Shown in pieces: positions 42,952-50,437 of a stretch of 64,000 nt of DNA. Position numbers and translations under genes: made by a program. The notes under the pieces are model-generated. The model did not search any database, was not told the DNA's origin, and was given only the letters and a program-made list of their open reading frames with translations. Source of the DNA: Bacteroides fragilis (GTDB lineage: Bacteria; Bacillota; Clostridia; Lachnospirales; Lachnospiraceae); contig JAMPFK010000002.1 in NCBI GenBank assembly GCA_023664485.1, positions 248,001 through 312,000 on the forward strand, in the 5' to 3' direction. Numbering within the stretch: position 1 is the stretch's first letter; every line of letters begins with the position of its first letter.

Positions 42952-43112
42952 CAGGCAGCACCTCCCTCATTCCACTATATGAACTAATGATTGTACCATA
43001 TAACGAGAGAGCTAATCCTTTTTTATGCTAAGTCCGATGCCGATTGCCAATTTCCTTATTTATCTTTACTTTCAAATCTTAAACACCTCCTTTGGGGCAT
43101 AAAAAACCGCCA

Positions 43113-43289
43113 CTTAGGTGCTATAACGGAGCTTTAACATCTTTTCCCTGCGGTTATAAGTCCCAATATCCATCACCACTAAATCCCCCTCGCCGTTCTT
43201 GGTAAGGAAAACTGGCTCTGCGGTCTTTCTGCACTGCTCGGCAATCTCATTGTAATTCTGTCGGATTGCTGCCGATGGGGAATATTCAT
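43113..43289 (-). pseudogene. Phd/YefM-type antitoxin remnant
   Basis: From an ATG at 43289, with AGGAGG upstream, the frame is soon wrong, but a one-base shift gives SAAIRQNYNEIAEQCRKTAE, PVFLTKNGEGDLVVMDIGTY and NRREKMLKLR, a clear Phd/YefM antitoxin sequence. It then ends early at TAA (LRYST). The gene is therefore broken by a frameshift near the start and probably truncated at the end. No RelE/YoeB toxin is present behind it. It is a relic of an older toxin-antitoxin module in the element. Confidence 0.7.
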
Positions 43290-43353
43290 AGCGACACCTC
43301 CTCGAATCAACAGTAGCAATATTCTGCCCATATTATAGTTTCATGCAATGAAA

Positions 43354-44277
43354 TCAACTTAAGCATCCAGGGATCCTTTCTTTATTATGCCATTTTGCAA
43401 TAAAACTCCATTCTTTTTGCCACTCATCCTCGTTCACAATCGCATCAAAGACAGGCTCAAGGAATTTTTGTATTTCCTCAATGACTACCGAAAACTCAAG
43501 CGTATCCTTCTTAATATTCCTCAGAAAGTATTTCCAACGTTTCTGCATATCTGCATCCTCGGCGAGTGAAAGAATACGGATGAAGCTGTCTCTGTTATGA
43601 GGCGTCCCACGCCGTTCCAATGTCCGGGCAATCGCCGTCTGCAACCTCACCCCATCAAAATCAAACGTCCTTGCCAGATAATAAATATCATAAAAATCTT
43701 TCATCCTGCCTGTTAGTTCAAACCGCTGTAAAATAGCGTCAAACTTTTCAGCAATTGTACTTTCAAGAGAATATGTCATAATAACAGGCTCTTCAAAACC
43801 GGGAAGCTGTGTGCGAATTGTCCGTTCTTCAGCATGTGGAACAATCACATCCCCGACTCCTATGTCCACATTGAACGGAACACGGACATTTTTTATCTTT
43901 CCAATAATCTGAGTACTGATGCCGTGATATTTCCTCTGTGGTGAAATTTCCTCAAATCCTTTGGCCGTCATCTCAATATAATCATTGCCCGTAGGTGTAT
44001 CAAGAATTTCTGTAATGAGGGATTTTACCTCATCCAATGAATGGGAAACGCCGCGAAGCAGAAAATCCACATCAATCGTTGTCCGGCTTTCAAAATTGGT
44101 AAGCGTATAGATAAACAGTCCGCCTTTGAGAATAAGAGTATCTTCATATCCAGACTTTGAGAGTTTCCGCAAAAATTCCTCCTGCATAAAAAGCTGTAGG
44201 CACTGCTGATAGCTGATGCCAGCCGCTTTTGCTTTATTCTTAAGTTTCGCTAAAACAGATGCTGCAATATCAGCCAT
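43354..44277 (-). CDS. AbiEii/AbiGii family toxin (nucleotidyltransferase)
   Basis: The toxin of a type IV toxin-antitoxin and abortive phage-infection system. The protein (307 residues from the ATG at 44277) has the nucleotidyltransferase core LILKGGLFIYTLTNFESRTT with IDVDFLLRG, where GG and DxD-type acidic residues bind NTP and metal, then ESTIAEKFDAILQRFEL and RMKDFYDIYYLARTFDFDG. The start shares one base with the AbiEi stop (TGATG), so synthesis is coupled. Such toxins block growth of infected cells by transferring nucleotides to an RNA target, as shown for relatives. Confidence 0.9.
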   Translation of the reverse strand: MADIAASVLAKLKNKAKAAGISYQQCLQLFMQEEFLRKLSKSGYEDTLILKGGLFIYTLTNFESRTTIDVDFLLRGVSHSLDEVKSLITEILDTPTGNDYIEMTAKGFEEISPQRKYHGISTQIIGKIKNVRVPFNVDIGVGDVIVPHAEERTIRTQLPGFEEPVIMTYSLESTIAEKFDAILQRFELTGRMKDFYDIYYLARTFDFDGVRLQTAIARTLERRGTPHNRDSFIRILSLAEDADMQKRWKYFLRNIKKDTLEFSVVIEEIQKFLEPVFDAIVNEDEWQKEWSFIAKWHNKERIPGCLS

Positions 44278-44885
44278 CACAACCACACTCCAATCAGATC
44301 TTTGGCCCGCTTTTGCACACGCAGTCTTTTTGCATATTCCATAAGATTCGGTATGTTTTTCTTCGTATCTTTCACATAACCCTGTATTGCTTTATTAAAA
44401 ATTTCTTTATCCATCTTATTCATATTCCGCAGTACATCACATATCGTGCGGTCTCGGTCATAGATACGAACCTTCCAAAAATCAATTTGTCCCTCAGTTT
44501 CGCCCAATGTAACCAGTTCTGGCTCGACACGGTATGCTTTTATAAATGGATAATCAATTTTAGTCCTTTGCCTGGAAACATTTCTGTCAATTGCAAAATT
44601 CCATTCAGCAGGGTTTCTATCACTATATCCATAATAGAATACTGCTGTTTCCATACAAAGCACCGCATCGGGAAACAAATGGTTAATCATTACAACTTCA
44701 CTTTCTCCGTAATCCTGAGTCCAGTGATAGCATCCTCTTCTAATCCTCTCAATCAGACCCTCATCCAGGAGCTGTTTAATGTCCGCATAGTACAACTTTG
44801 CTTCCAACAGTTCAGCAGTGGTCATTATATAGTGATGTCGATTGAACAGCTTTCTTACATTTTTTATATCATTCTCATGAAGCAT
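44277..44885 (-). CDS. AbiEi family antitoxin
   Basis: The cognate antitoxin and repressor of the AbiEii toxin, 202 residues. The amino-terminal winged-helix region is FNRHHYIMTTAELLEAKLYY with LIERIRRGCYHW, and the carboxy domain contains TICDVLRNMNKMDKEIFNKA. GAGGTGATAAA precedes the ATG. A promoter lies at 44943-44971. The antitoxin and toxin genes are complete, so the system is probably functional. Confidence 0.9.
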   Translation of the reverse strand: MLHENDIKNVRKLFNRHHYIMTTAELLEAKLYYADIKQLLDEGLIERIRRGCYHWTQDYGESEVVMINHLFPDAVLCMETAVFYYGYSDRNPAEWNFAIDRNVSRQRTKIDYPFIKAYRVEPELVTLGETEGQIDFWKVRIYDRDRTICDVLRNMNKMDKEIFNKAIQGYVKDTKKNIPNLMEYAKRLRVQKRAKDLIGVWL

Positions 44886-44942
44886 TTTATCACCTCTACT
44901 TAATCAACCTCAAATCCCATCATCATGTGAGTGTTTTACTAT

Positions 44943-44971
44943 ATTATATTCTATGCATCAGGCAAAATCAA
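44943..44971 (-). promoter_or_regulatory. promoter of the abiE pair
   Basis: Minus-strand TTGATT (44971-44966), a 17-base spacer and TATAAT (44948-44943), about 58 bases before the AbiEi start codon. AbiEi proteins usually repress this type of promoter; no operator repeat was identified with confidence. Confidence 0.7.
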
Positions 44972-45022
44972 TAATAGTAAAACAAACATCTTTAAAGTCG
45001 ATTCGTGTGTAGTTTAATATAA

Positions 45023-45062
45023 AAAATCAGCGCGTCTCAATATCCACAGACAAGCTGATTTT
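45023..45062 (-). terminator. terminator inside the right end of the element
   Basis: Nine-base perfect stem (AAAATCAGC at 45023-45031, GCTGATTTT at 45054-45062) with an inner GTCT/AGAC pairing, followed on the minus strand by TTTTTT. It lies one base beyond the stop codon of the ORF at 45064, supporting a real transcription unit that ends there. Confidence 0.75.
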
Positions 45063-45063
45063 C

Positions 45064-45291
45064 TCAAATTCCATAGCTGGGATAAACATCTCTTTTGGCT
45101 GTTACATAGAGATTTATCCTCCTTGAAGTGTCGTAATCCTCGATAGAATAAGGCTTTTTGACATCCCCCGCATTCTCATTTTCATTGTACTTCCTGATTC
45201 TTTCAGAAGTCGAAAAGCTATGTACCAAAAAGCCCACCGTATCATGCTCGTCCGGGGATATGGTAAGTGGAACATTACCGATGCTTCTCTG
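45064..45291 (-). CDS. ORF tail crossing the right junction of the element
   Basis: The frame has a natural-looking composition, TISPDEHDTVGFLVHSFSTS and then KKPYSIEDYDTSRRINLYVT up to SYGI, and is followed at once by a terminator. No start is evident in the element: read into cotJC DNA the frame stays open (to 45339), and in a circularised element it would stay open for about 30 bases across the joined ends, downstream of recombinase 1. A GTG at about 45234 could start a 57-residue protein. I do not recognise the family. Confidence 0.4.
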   Translation of the reverse strand, partial: QRSIGNVPLTISPDEHDTVGFLVHSFSTSERIRKYNENENAGDVKKPYSIEDYDTSRRINLYVTAKRDVYPSYGI

Positions 45292-45293
45292 GG
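45276..45293. other. right attachment site of the cotJC element
   Basis: The right junction lies within TACCGATGCTTCTCTGGG. TACCGAT (45276-45282) is the inverse of ATCGGTA just inside the left end (36516-36522), so the joined circle would carry a seven-base dyad around the crossover. The GG at 45292-45293 is the inferred crossover dinucleotide, shared with 36511-36512. The dyad is not centred on the GG (nine bases on one side, three on the other), so the exact recombination point is not proven. Confidence 0.6.
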
Positions 45294-45723
45294 CACCGAA
45301 GAACTCGCCCATTTGGAGATTGTCGCGACGATCATTCATCAGCTGACGAAGGGCTTATCAATGGAAGAAATCGAGAATTCCGGATTTGCAAATTATTATG
45401 TAGATCACACAATCGGCATCTGGCCGCAATCCGCTGGCGGTTTCCCTTTCAGCGCGGCACAGTTCCAGTCAACGGGGGATATTATTACGGATTTGATGGA
45501 GGATATGGCGGCGGAGCAAAAAGCACGCTTAACGTATGATAACATTTTACGCCTCATCCACGATCAGGAAGTATGCGAACCCATTAAATTCCTGCGCGCA
45601 AGGGAAATCGTGCATTTCCAGAGATTCGGCGAAGCCCTCCGAATCGTCCAGGACAGACTGAATGAAAAGAACTTCTACGCATTCAATCCCGGTTTTGACT
45701 GCAATGGCCAAAAATCAGATTAG
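45292..45723 (+). pseudogene. cotJC: cotJC, 3' part, interrupted by the element
   Basis: From the Gly codon at 45292, the frame continues TEELAHLEIVATIIHQLTKG, then YVDHTIGIWPQSAGGFPFSA, DLMEDMAAEQKARLTYDNIL and FLRAREIVHFQRFGEALRIV, to a TAG stop. This is the remaining 142 codons of a CotJC manganese catalase-like coat protein. In the joined numbering Glu65, His68, Glu136 and His169 match the metal ligands of manganese catalase and Glu35 comes from the other half. The frame also opens 24 codons into the element without function. No mutation is seen in either half, as expected if the gene is still used after excision. Confidence 0.92.
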
Positions 45724-45755
45724 GGTCTGCCCTCAAATCTGCAAAGTAAACGAAA

Positions 45756-45802
45756 AATCGAGTAGGAGGCTAGTCAACTAATGACTAGCCTCCTACTCGA
45801 TT
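45756..45802. terminator. 21-bp perfect hairpin between cotJC and the AraC gene
   Basis: A 21-base perfect stem (45756-45776 with 45782-45802) and a five-base ACTAA loop. The core is TCGAGTAGGAGGCTAGTCA. On the minus strand it is followed by TTTTT, so it terminates transcription from the AraC gene; on the plus strand it also lies 33 bases past the cotJC stop and may end that transcript. The length and perfection are unusual for a terminator. Confidence 0.7.
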
Positions 45803-45861
45803 CCTCTGAGCAATCCGCCACCGTGTGAACAGCTAAATGCAGGCCGCCCTCCCGCATGGCA

Positions 45862-46707
45862 TTATTTTTTGACCACCGGTATCCACACTTCGTACTTTGC
45901 ATTCTGCGGATCGGGATTCAGATACACCTCGATATCCGGCGCGTCAGCATATTCATAGCCGGAGGTCGGAAGCCATTCCGTCACGATCCGCTGCTCTAAC
46001 TCCTGAACTGACTGGTTCGTTCCGGAACCCGGAAAAATTGCCCAGGTTGACGCAGGTACGATATACTCCTCGAATGAATCATCCCTCTGTGTACTCGCGG
46101 CCGCAATAAAATATTTCCATTCCTCTTTGTCATTGCACACGCTGACACCCAAAATTCCCATCGGCGGCGCATCCATCATGCCTGCCAGCTTTTGAAGAGT
46201 TCCGTCTCCCGCTGCTTTCATCCACATATCCGGAACGATCGTAAAATTTTTCCCGATTTCTTTAAAAAGCGGCGCCGACACTCCGATAATCCGAAAAGCT
46301 TCTTTTGTCTCAATGCGATAATCCATTTCTACTGCTCCCTTCACGGAAATCTTAAAGGAAACCGGAGGAAAGGTTTTGACGGATACCCCTTCCTTTCTGA
46401 CCGCAGAAGGCGCGACTCCATGCACGCTCTGAAATGCCCTGTTGAACGCTGTCGGTGAGTTATAGCCATATTTTTCCGCCACATCGATTACCTTGACATC
46501 CCCGCCCTGTAAATCGACTGCGGCCAACGACATTTTTCTTCTTCGGATATACTCGGCCAGCGTAACGCCCGCCATATAGGCGAACATCCTCTGAAAATGA
46601 TAAGCGGAACAGCAGGCGATCCGGCCCAGCTGCCCATAATCGATTTCATCCGTCAAATGCGCTTCGATATAATCCTTGCTCTGATTCAGTCTTTCAACCC
46701 ATTCCAT
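45862..46707 (-). CDS. AraC family regulator with GyrI-like effector domain
   Basis: A 281-residue transcription factor of the Rob/BmrR-like architecture. Residues 1-105 hold two AraC helix-turn-helix motifs (LGRIACCSAYHFQRMFAY and KYGYNSPTAFNRAFQSVHG), and residues 120-281 form a GyrI-like small-molecule-binding domain (YRIETKEAFRIIGVSAPLF, GILGVSVCNDKEEWKYFIAA, DIEVYLNPDPQNAKYEVWIP). Such proteins activate efflux or detoxification genes on binding drugs or lipophilic compounds. The target genes are not in the immediate neighbourhood. Confidence 0.9.
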   Translation of the reverse strand: MEWVERLNQSKDYIEAHLTDEIDYGQLGRIACCSAYHFQRMFAYMAGVTLAEYIRRRKMSLAAVDLQGGDVKVIDVAEKYGYNSPTAFNRAFQSVHGVAPSAVRKEGVSVKTFPPVSFKISVKGAVEMDYRIETKEAFRIIGVSAPLFKEIGKNFTIVPDMWMKAAGDGTLQKLAGMMDAPPMGILGVSVCNDKEEWKYFIAAASTQRDDSFEEYIVPASTWAIFPGSGTNQSVQELEQRIVTEWLPTSGYEYADAPDIEVYLNPDPQNAKYEVWIPVVKK

Positions 46708-46833
46708 TTAAGCTCTCCTGTCCTTTTGTTTATTGTCTCTTTCAGTATACGGGATTTTTCAGGACATTTCCTCTCTATGCCTGCACAAAAATGAGAGGTC
46801 ATCCTTCTGCAGCCATAATACCTCATTCTTTCT

Positions 46834-47595
46834 TTACAATAGAAAATTCCCCAGCAGACTGTTTGACAGACCTCCGTTCATCACATTGCCGTAAGCCGCC
46901 GAGGCTAATGTCCCAAGACTGCTCTGACCGCTTAACAATCCCTGCGTCAGATAGTTCGATAAACCATTCTGTCCCGCCAATATCGTATTCCAATAACCGC
47001 TTTGTGTCAATAGAGGATTCGCCGCATAAGAGGAGCCCGCATAAAAAGACGGATACAAAGCGGAAATTCCCGATGCGCTCGTTTTTACCGGAATCCTCTC
47101 TTCATGACAATCCTCCGGCGATACGCCGATCACCTGGCAGCCGATCGCCTTTGTCCCCGCAATCTCTTTTCCATAGCAGTGCTCTTTAATCTTACTCAGG
47201 ACTTCTTTTTCCCAGGCCGGATCGCTCTTCATCCTCTCAAAGGCATCTTCTTTGATGACCAGCGTATCGGAAAGATAAGGAGAACGAGCATAGGCTTCCG
47301 CCTGGACCGCCGCCACCTCGCCGCGAAACCACTGTCTGTATCCGCTCATCGTCATCCCGCTTTTTTCTTTTGCGGAAACCGACTGTTGTTTTCCGCTTTT
47401 TTGATAACAGGAAGGCTGCGTAATGATCATATCGCCTTCCTGAACCGATGCGGAACCGACTGCCGCATTCCGTTTTTCCAGTGCCTTCCGCATCGCCGTA
47501 TCGTAACGGTACGTCTTTACGTCAGCCGTCCCTGCCCCGCTGTTTTTCTGCGTATGGGAAGCAGCGCCGCCCATTCCAAGCGAATTAATGTACAT
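46834..47595 (-). CDS. unrecognised 253-residue protein
   Basis: Not recognised with confidence. No signal peptide or membrane segment. The amino half is Lys/Ser/Gln-rich (AMRKALEKRNAAVGSASV, QKSGKQQSVSAKEKSG); the middle contains SDPAWEKEVLSKIKEHCYGK and a Cys pair; and the end is low-complexity Gly/Ser/Leu/Asn (GQNGLSNYLTQGLLSGQSSL). The middle pattern resembles small secretory or flagellar-type proteins of the Lachnospiraceae (DUF6033-like, uncertain). ATG at 47595 or 47607 is possible; AAGGA lies at 47608 region, too close for the upper one. Confidence 0.55.
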   Translation of the reverse strand: MYINSLGMGGAASHTQKNSGAGTADVKTYRYDTAMRKALEKRNAAVGSASVQEGDMIITQPSCYQKSGKQQSVSAKEKSGMTMSGYRQWFRGEVAAVQAEAYARSPYLSDTLVIKEDAFERMKSDPAWEKEVLSKIKEHCYGKEIAGTKAIGCQVIGVSPEDCHEERIPVKTSASGISALYPSFYAGSSYAANPLLTQSGYWNTILAGQNGLSNYLTQGLLSGQSSLGTLASAAYGNVMNGGLSNSLLGNFLL

Positions 47596-47735
47596 ATAAA
47601 TAACCATTCCTTTCTCTCAGCCCGCGGCATTTGCTGCCGCAAGGCACAATATTCGCAATATAAACGAGTTCATATATGATAAATTATTTTTTACAGTAAT
47701 CCTCTATGTCAGGGCAGTTTACTGCGATGACACCG

Positions 47736-47760
47736 CGCCGGGAATTTCAGATTCCCGGCG
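47736..47760. other. GC-rich hairpin upstream of the unrecognised gene
   Basis: Ten-base perfect stem CGCCGGGAAT (47736-47745) and complement (47751-47760), with a TTCAG loop. It is not followed by a T run on either strand, so it may be a processing or regulatory hairpin in the gap between the histidine kinase and the following gene. Confidence 0.35.
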
Positions 47761-47820
47761 GCGCTCATGGCATATCCCCGGCTCTGACTCAAATTGCCGG
47801 TTGGAAATAAGCTATCAAGC

Positions 47821-49338
47821 TTATTTTTCAATCTGTTCTCTTTCTTTCTGCGCCGTATTCTGCATCATAACGGACAGAGTAAAGACTCTGCCGTTTACCG
47901 ACCAGTCCACCGCGCCATGATATTTTTGAACGGCATTCCTGATATTGACCATTCCGATGCCGTGCGCTTCCCTGTTCGTTTTGCCCGTTACCGGGAACCC
48001 GGTTTGCGCTTCCCGCCTCACTTCTCCGTCGAAACTGTTTTCCACCTCAAGAAAAAACATATTTCCTTTCCGGAAAGACGACAGGCGGATAAAAAGTCCG
48101 GTTTCCCTCTCCTGTTCATGCAGCCGCCCGCATGCTTCCAGCGCATTGTCCAGCGCATTTCCAAAAATCACGCCCATATCATAGCTCTGGATGTGGAACT
48201 GCACCGGAAACAGCAGCTTTTCCGCATCCAGTTTCAGCTCTGGCATCGTATGGCAGATTTCGTGATATTTCATGTTCAGTAAGGTATCGACTACCGCGTT
48301 TCCAGTCCGATACCGAAATTCCAACCGGGCAAAAGCCTTCTGAAACTCTGCCAGATAATCGTGCAGTCCGGCATCCGCCTTTCCCGCATCCGCACCGGCG
48401 GACTCCCCGGCCAGCAGCAAGGAAACGGTATTCTGCATATCGTGTTTCATACTGCGGATTCCGGCATAGATATGTTCTATCTCCTCTATATACTTCTGCA
48501 TACTGCTTATCTGATTTTCCAGTATGACCCTGCCGCTCCGCTCTCTGCTTAGTGAAATCACATCCTGAAACGCTTTTACCCCGTAAAGGATCGACAAAAG
48601 CGACAAGAACAGAATCAGGGGCGCGAGGACGACAAGGACCGGATAGCGGTCGTACAGTAGAGTGGTCTTTTCATTATCGACGATAAACATCATGATGCGC
48701 AACAGCACACAGAACAACAGCCCTGCCATCCCCGGCGCCAGAAGAAAAAAAAGCTCTTTTCGATGCAGAATATATTCCTTATCGTGAAAGTTCTTTATGA
48801 TATTTTTCAATACGCCATACAGCAATAACGCAGAAGTCGCGCATATCAGAAAAAGCATTCCAAATCCGCCCGCATATAGAATACCGATCAGCCCATCCGC
48901 CGAAAGCCTTCCTCTCTCCATATACCGCAGAGCAAACGAGGTCAGCAGATGATAGCCTTCCTGCCAGACCGTATAGGCGAACAGATAGGCGGTCTCATGA
49001 ACAGCCAGGAATGTGATGGCCACAAAAATGAACGTCCGGCAGTCGCCTTTGTAAAAGCCGGCCGCAAGAAGCATCAGAAAAAAAAGAAGCAATGCCGTAC
49101 TACAAATGACCCGCAGGCTTTCGTAATCCGCATTTTCGTAATGAGGCGCCGTTATCAGATTTTCCGCCTCCTGTATTCCGGCATAGAAAAAAATGACGGC
49201 CGCCCCCGTCCATTTCCGGCTGTTCAGCCGGCTTTTCAGAAAACTGTCGCAGAAAAGAAAGAGACAGTACCCCTCCGCCATATAAAAAAGCAGACAAAGT
49301 GATTCTTCCAGCGCCTTATACACAGATTGTCCCCCCAT
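47821..49338 (-). CDS. AgrC-like GHKL sensor histidine kinase
   Basis: A 505-residue sensor kinase. The amino half has six or seven transmembrane helices, then a coiled coil (RSGRVILENQISSMQKYIEEIE) leads to the HisKA-type segment RSMKHDMQNTVSLLLAG with the phospho-acceptor His, and the ATPase domain shows MGVIFGNALDNALEACGRL (N box) and HGIGMVNIRNAVQKYHGAVD (G box). The class responds to peptides in Agr-type systems. It overlaps the LytTR regulator gene by 23 bases. No AgrB or AgrD gene lies next to it. Confidence 0.9.
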   Translation of the reverse strand: MGGQSVYKALEESLCLLFYMAEGYCLFLFCDSFLKSRLNSRKWTGAAVIFFYAGIQEAENLITAPHYENADYESLRVICSTALLLFFLMLLAAGFYKGDCRTFIFVAITFLAVHETAYLFAYTVWQEGYHLLTSFALRYMERGRLSADGLIGILYAGGFGMLFLICATSALLLYGVLKNIIKNFHDKEYILHRKELFFLLAPGMAGLLFCVLLRIMMFIVDNEKTTLLYDRYPVLVVLAPLILFLSLLSILYGVKAFQDVISLSRERSGRVILENQISSMQKYIEEIEHIYAGIRSMKHDMQNTVSLLLAGESAGADAGKADAGLHDYLAEFQKAFARLEFRYRTGNAVVDTLLNMKYHEICHTMPELKLDAEKLLFPVQFHIQSYDMGVIFGNALDNALEACGRLHEQERETGLFIRLSSFRKGNMFFLEVENSFDGEVRREAQTGFPVTGKTNREAHGIGMVNIRNAVQKYHGAVDWSVNGRVFTLSVMMQNTAQKEREQIEK

Positions 49339-50053
49339 CCCGCAGATACCGCATATACCGTTTTACGAACTCCTGATATTTTTCTCTGGCCAGATAGATA
49401 TTTTCTCCATTGTATACCGTAATCGTATCGCCCGTATACCCCGCAATACAGGAAAGATTGACGAGATATCCTCTATGACAGCGGTAAAACGGCTCTCCGA
49501 GCTCTTTTTCCAGCGCGTTCATCGTCGCATAAATTTCAATCGTCTCCCGCGCGGTATGAAGGAGCGCCTTTCTCTGTCTGCTCTCCACATAGAGAACCTG
49601 CGCCTTTTCCAGCCTGATGCTGCGGCCCTTCCGGCGGATGAGCAGCTGTTCTGCCTGCGCTTCTTTTCCGGCTTCTTTCCGTTTGATTTTTTCAACCTCT
49701 TCTACCGCTCTTTCAAAGACCTCCGCGAACTTCTCTTCCCGGAGCGGTTTTAAAAGATAATGAAAAGCGGCAACGTCGAACGCCTCGAAAACATAATCCT
49801 TGAGTCCGGTAACGAAAATCAGGACCGCGTCCTCTTTCCGTCCGCGGAGCGTCCTCGCGGTCTCGATTCCGTCCACCCCTTCCATCCGTATATCCAGAAA
49901 AATCATATCATAGTGTTTTGAAGCCGCCAGAAGCCCGCCGCCCGTCTCATAAAAATCGACAGCGTCAATTTTACCGGCCGTTTTCTGCTGCTGTATCAAA
50001 TTCCGTAACTGTTCACAAAGTGTTTTTTCATCATCACATATCGCGATCTTCAA
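49316..50053 (-). CDS. LytTR family response regulator
   Basis: A 245-residue AgrA/LytR-type regulator. The receiver domain starts LKIAICDDEKTLCEQLRNLI and has the phosphorylated Asp in YDMIFLDIRMEGVDGIETA; the LytTR DNA-binding domain contains VESRQRKALLHTARETIEIY, FYRCHRGYLVNLSCIAGYTG and YLAREKYQEFVKRYMRYL. I place the start at the TTG at 50053 because GGGAG lies nine bases upstream and the receiver begins there; the frame is open to 50188 but without sense. It is in one operon with the kinase. Confidence 0.9.
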   Translation of the reverse strand: MKIAICDDEKTLCEQLRNLIQQQKTAGKIDAVDFYETGGGLLAASKHYDMIFLDIRMEGVDGIETARTLRGRKEDAVLIFVTGLKDYVFEAFDVAAFHYLLKPLREEKFAEVFERAVEEVEKIKRKEAGKEAQAEQLLIRRKGRSIRLEKAQVLYVESRQRKALLHTARETIEIYATMNALEKELGEPFYRCHRGYLVNLSCIAGYTGDTITVYNGENIYLAREKYQEFVKRYMRYLRDGGTICV

Positions 50054-50295
50054 AGCTTCTGTCTCCCATCTGCACCGCAGCAGCCGATCTGCCTCCGCGA
50101 CTGTTTTATAGTAAACGACATAACAAATTGCGCTTTCCGGCTCTTGCAAAAGCCATATAGGTAAGCTTTTACAAGTCCGAAAAGGCAATTTCTAATGTCG
50201 TTAACTATAAGTATACCTTATTTGTTGTGATTTGTGGGGAAAATGTCATGAAACCCGTCTGAAATGATACAAAATTCGTCTCGCAAGGCAAAAAA

Positions 50296-50394
50296 GACGA
50301 CATCAGCCGCCAAGTGTTCCTCCGGGATATTCCATGTGTGAACCGAGACACTGGCGATACGTTTTACCGTACTCCTCCCAGAACTGATGTCATC
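50296..50394 (-). ncRNA. structured RNA candidate ending in a T6 tract
   Basis: On the minus strand a near-perfect 11-base closing stem (50384-50394 with 50296-50306, one G-U pair) encloses two hairpins: TACG/CGTA at about 50358-50371, and CGCCAGTGT against ACACTTGGCG at 50308-50356. The closing stem is followed by six T residues (complement of 50290-50295). This three-way-junction shape with a terminator is typical of riboswitches and other cis-acting leaders. It lies between the GerA gene and the LytTR regulator gene. I did not match it to a known class. Confidence 0.5.
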
Positions 50395-50437
50395 TAATGA
50401 TTCTATTGTACGCCGCCTTTCCTGAAATAGCAAGCCC

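Larger units (their letters stand above)
36513..45293. mobile_element. skin-like serine-recombinase element inserted in cotJC
   Basis: About 8.78 kb of DNA splits cotJC. The left junction is ATATTGGTGTAT and the right one CTCTGGGCACCG; a GG dinucleotide shared by both sides is the inferred crossover core (36511-36512 and 45292-45293). Precise removal joins ATTGG to CACCGAAG and restores the reading frame. The element carries two large serine recombinases (36581-38218, 40960-42591), an ABC transporter, an AbiE toxin-antitoxin pair, two small recombinase-associated ORFs and remnants, all on the minus strand. It is more AT-rich than the flanks. The two-recombinase content suggests a composite or nested origin. 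Confidence 0.85.

Noticed and set aside
45114..45335. 73-codon minus-strand frame at the right end of the element
   Set aside because: Its Met/Arg-rich composition is unnatural and it lies one frame off the protein-like ORF at 45064, which ends at a terminator.
50218..50433. 71-codon minus-strand frame in the gap behind gerA
   Set aside because: It covers the structured RNA region, its frame runs through all hairpin arms, and no ribosome site precedes it.
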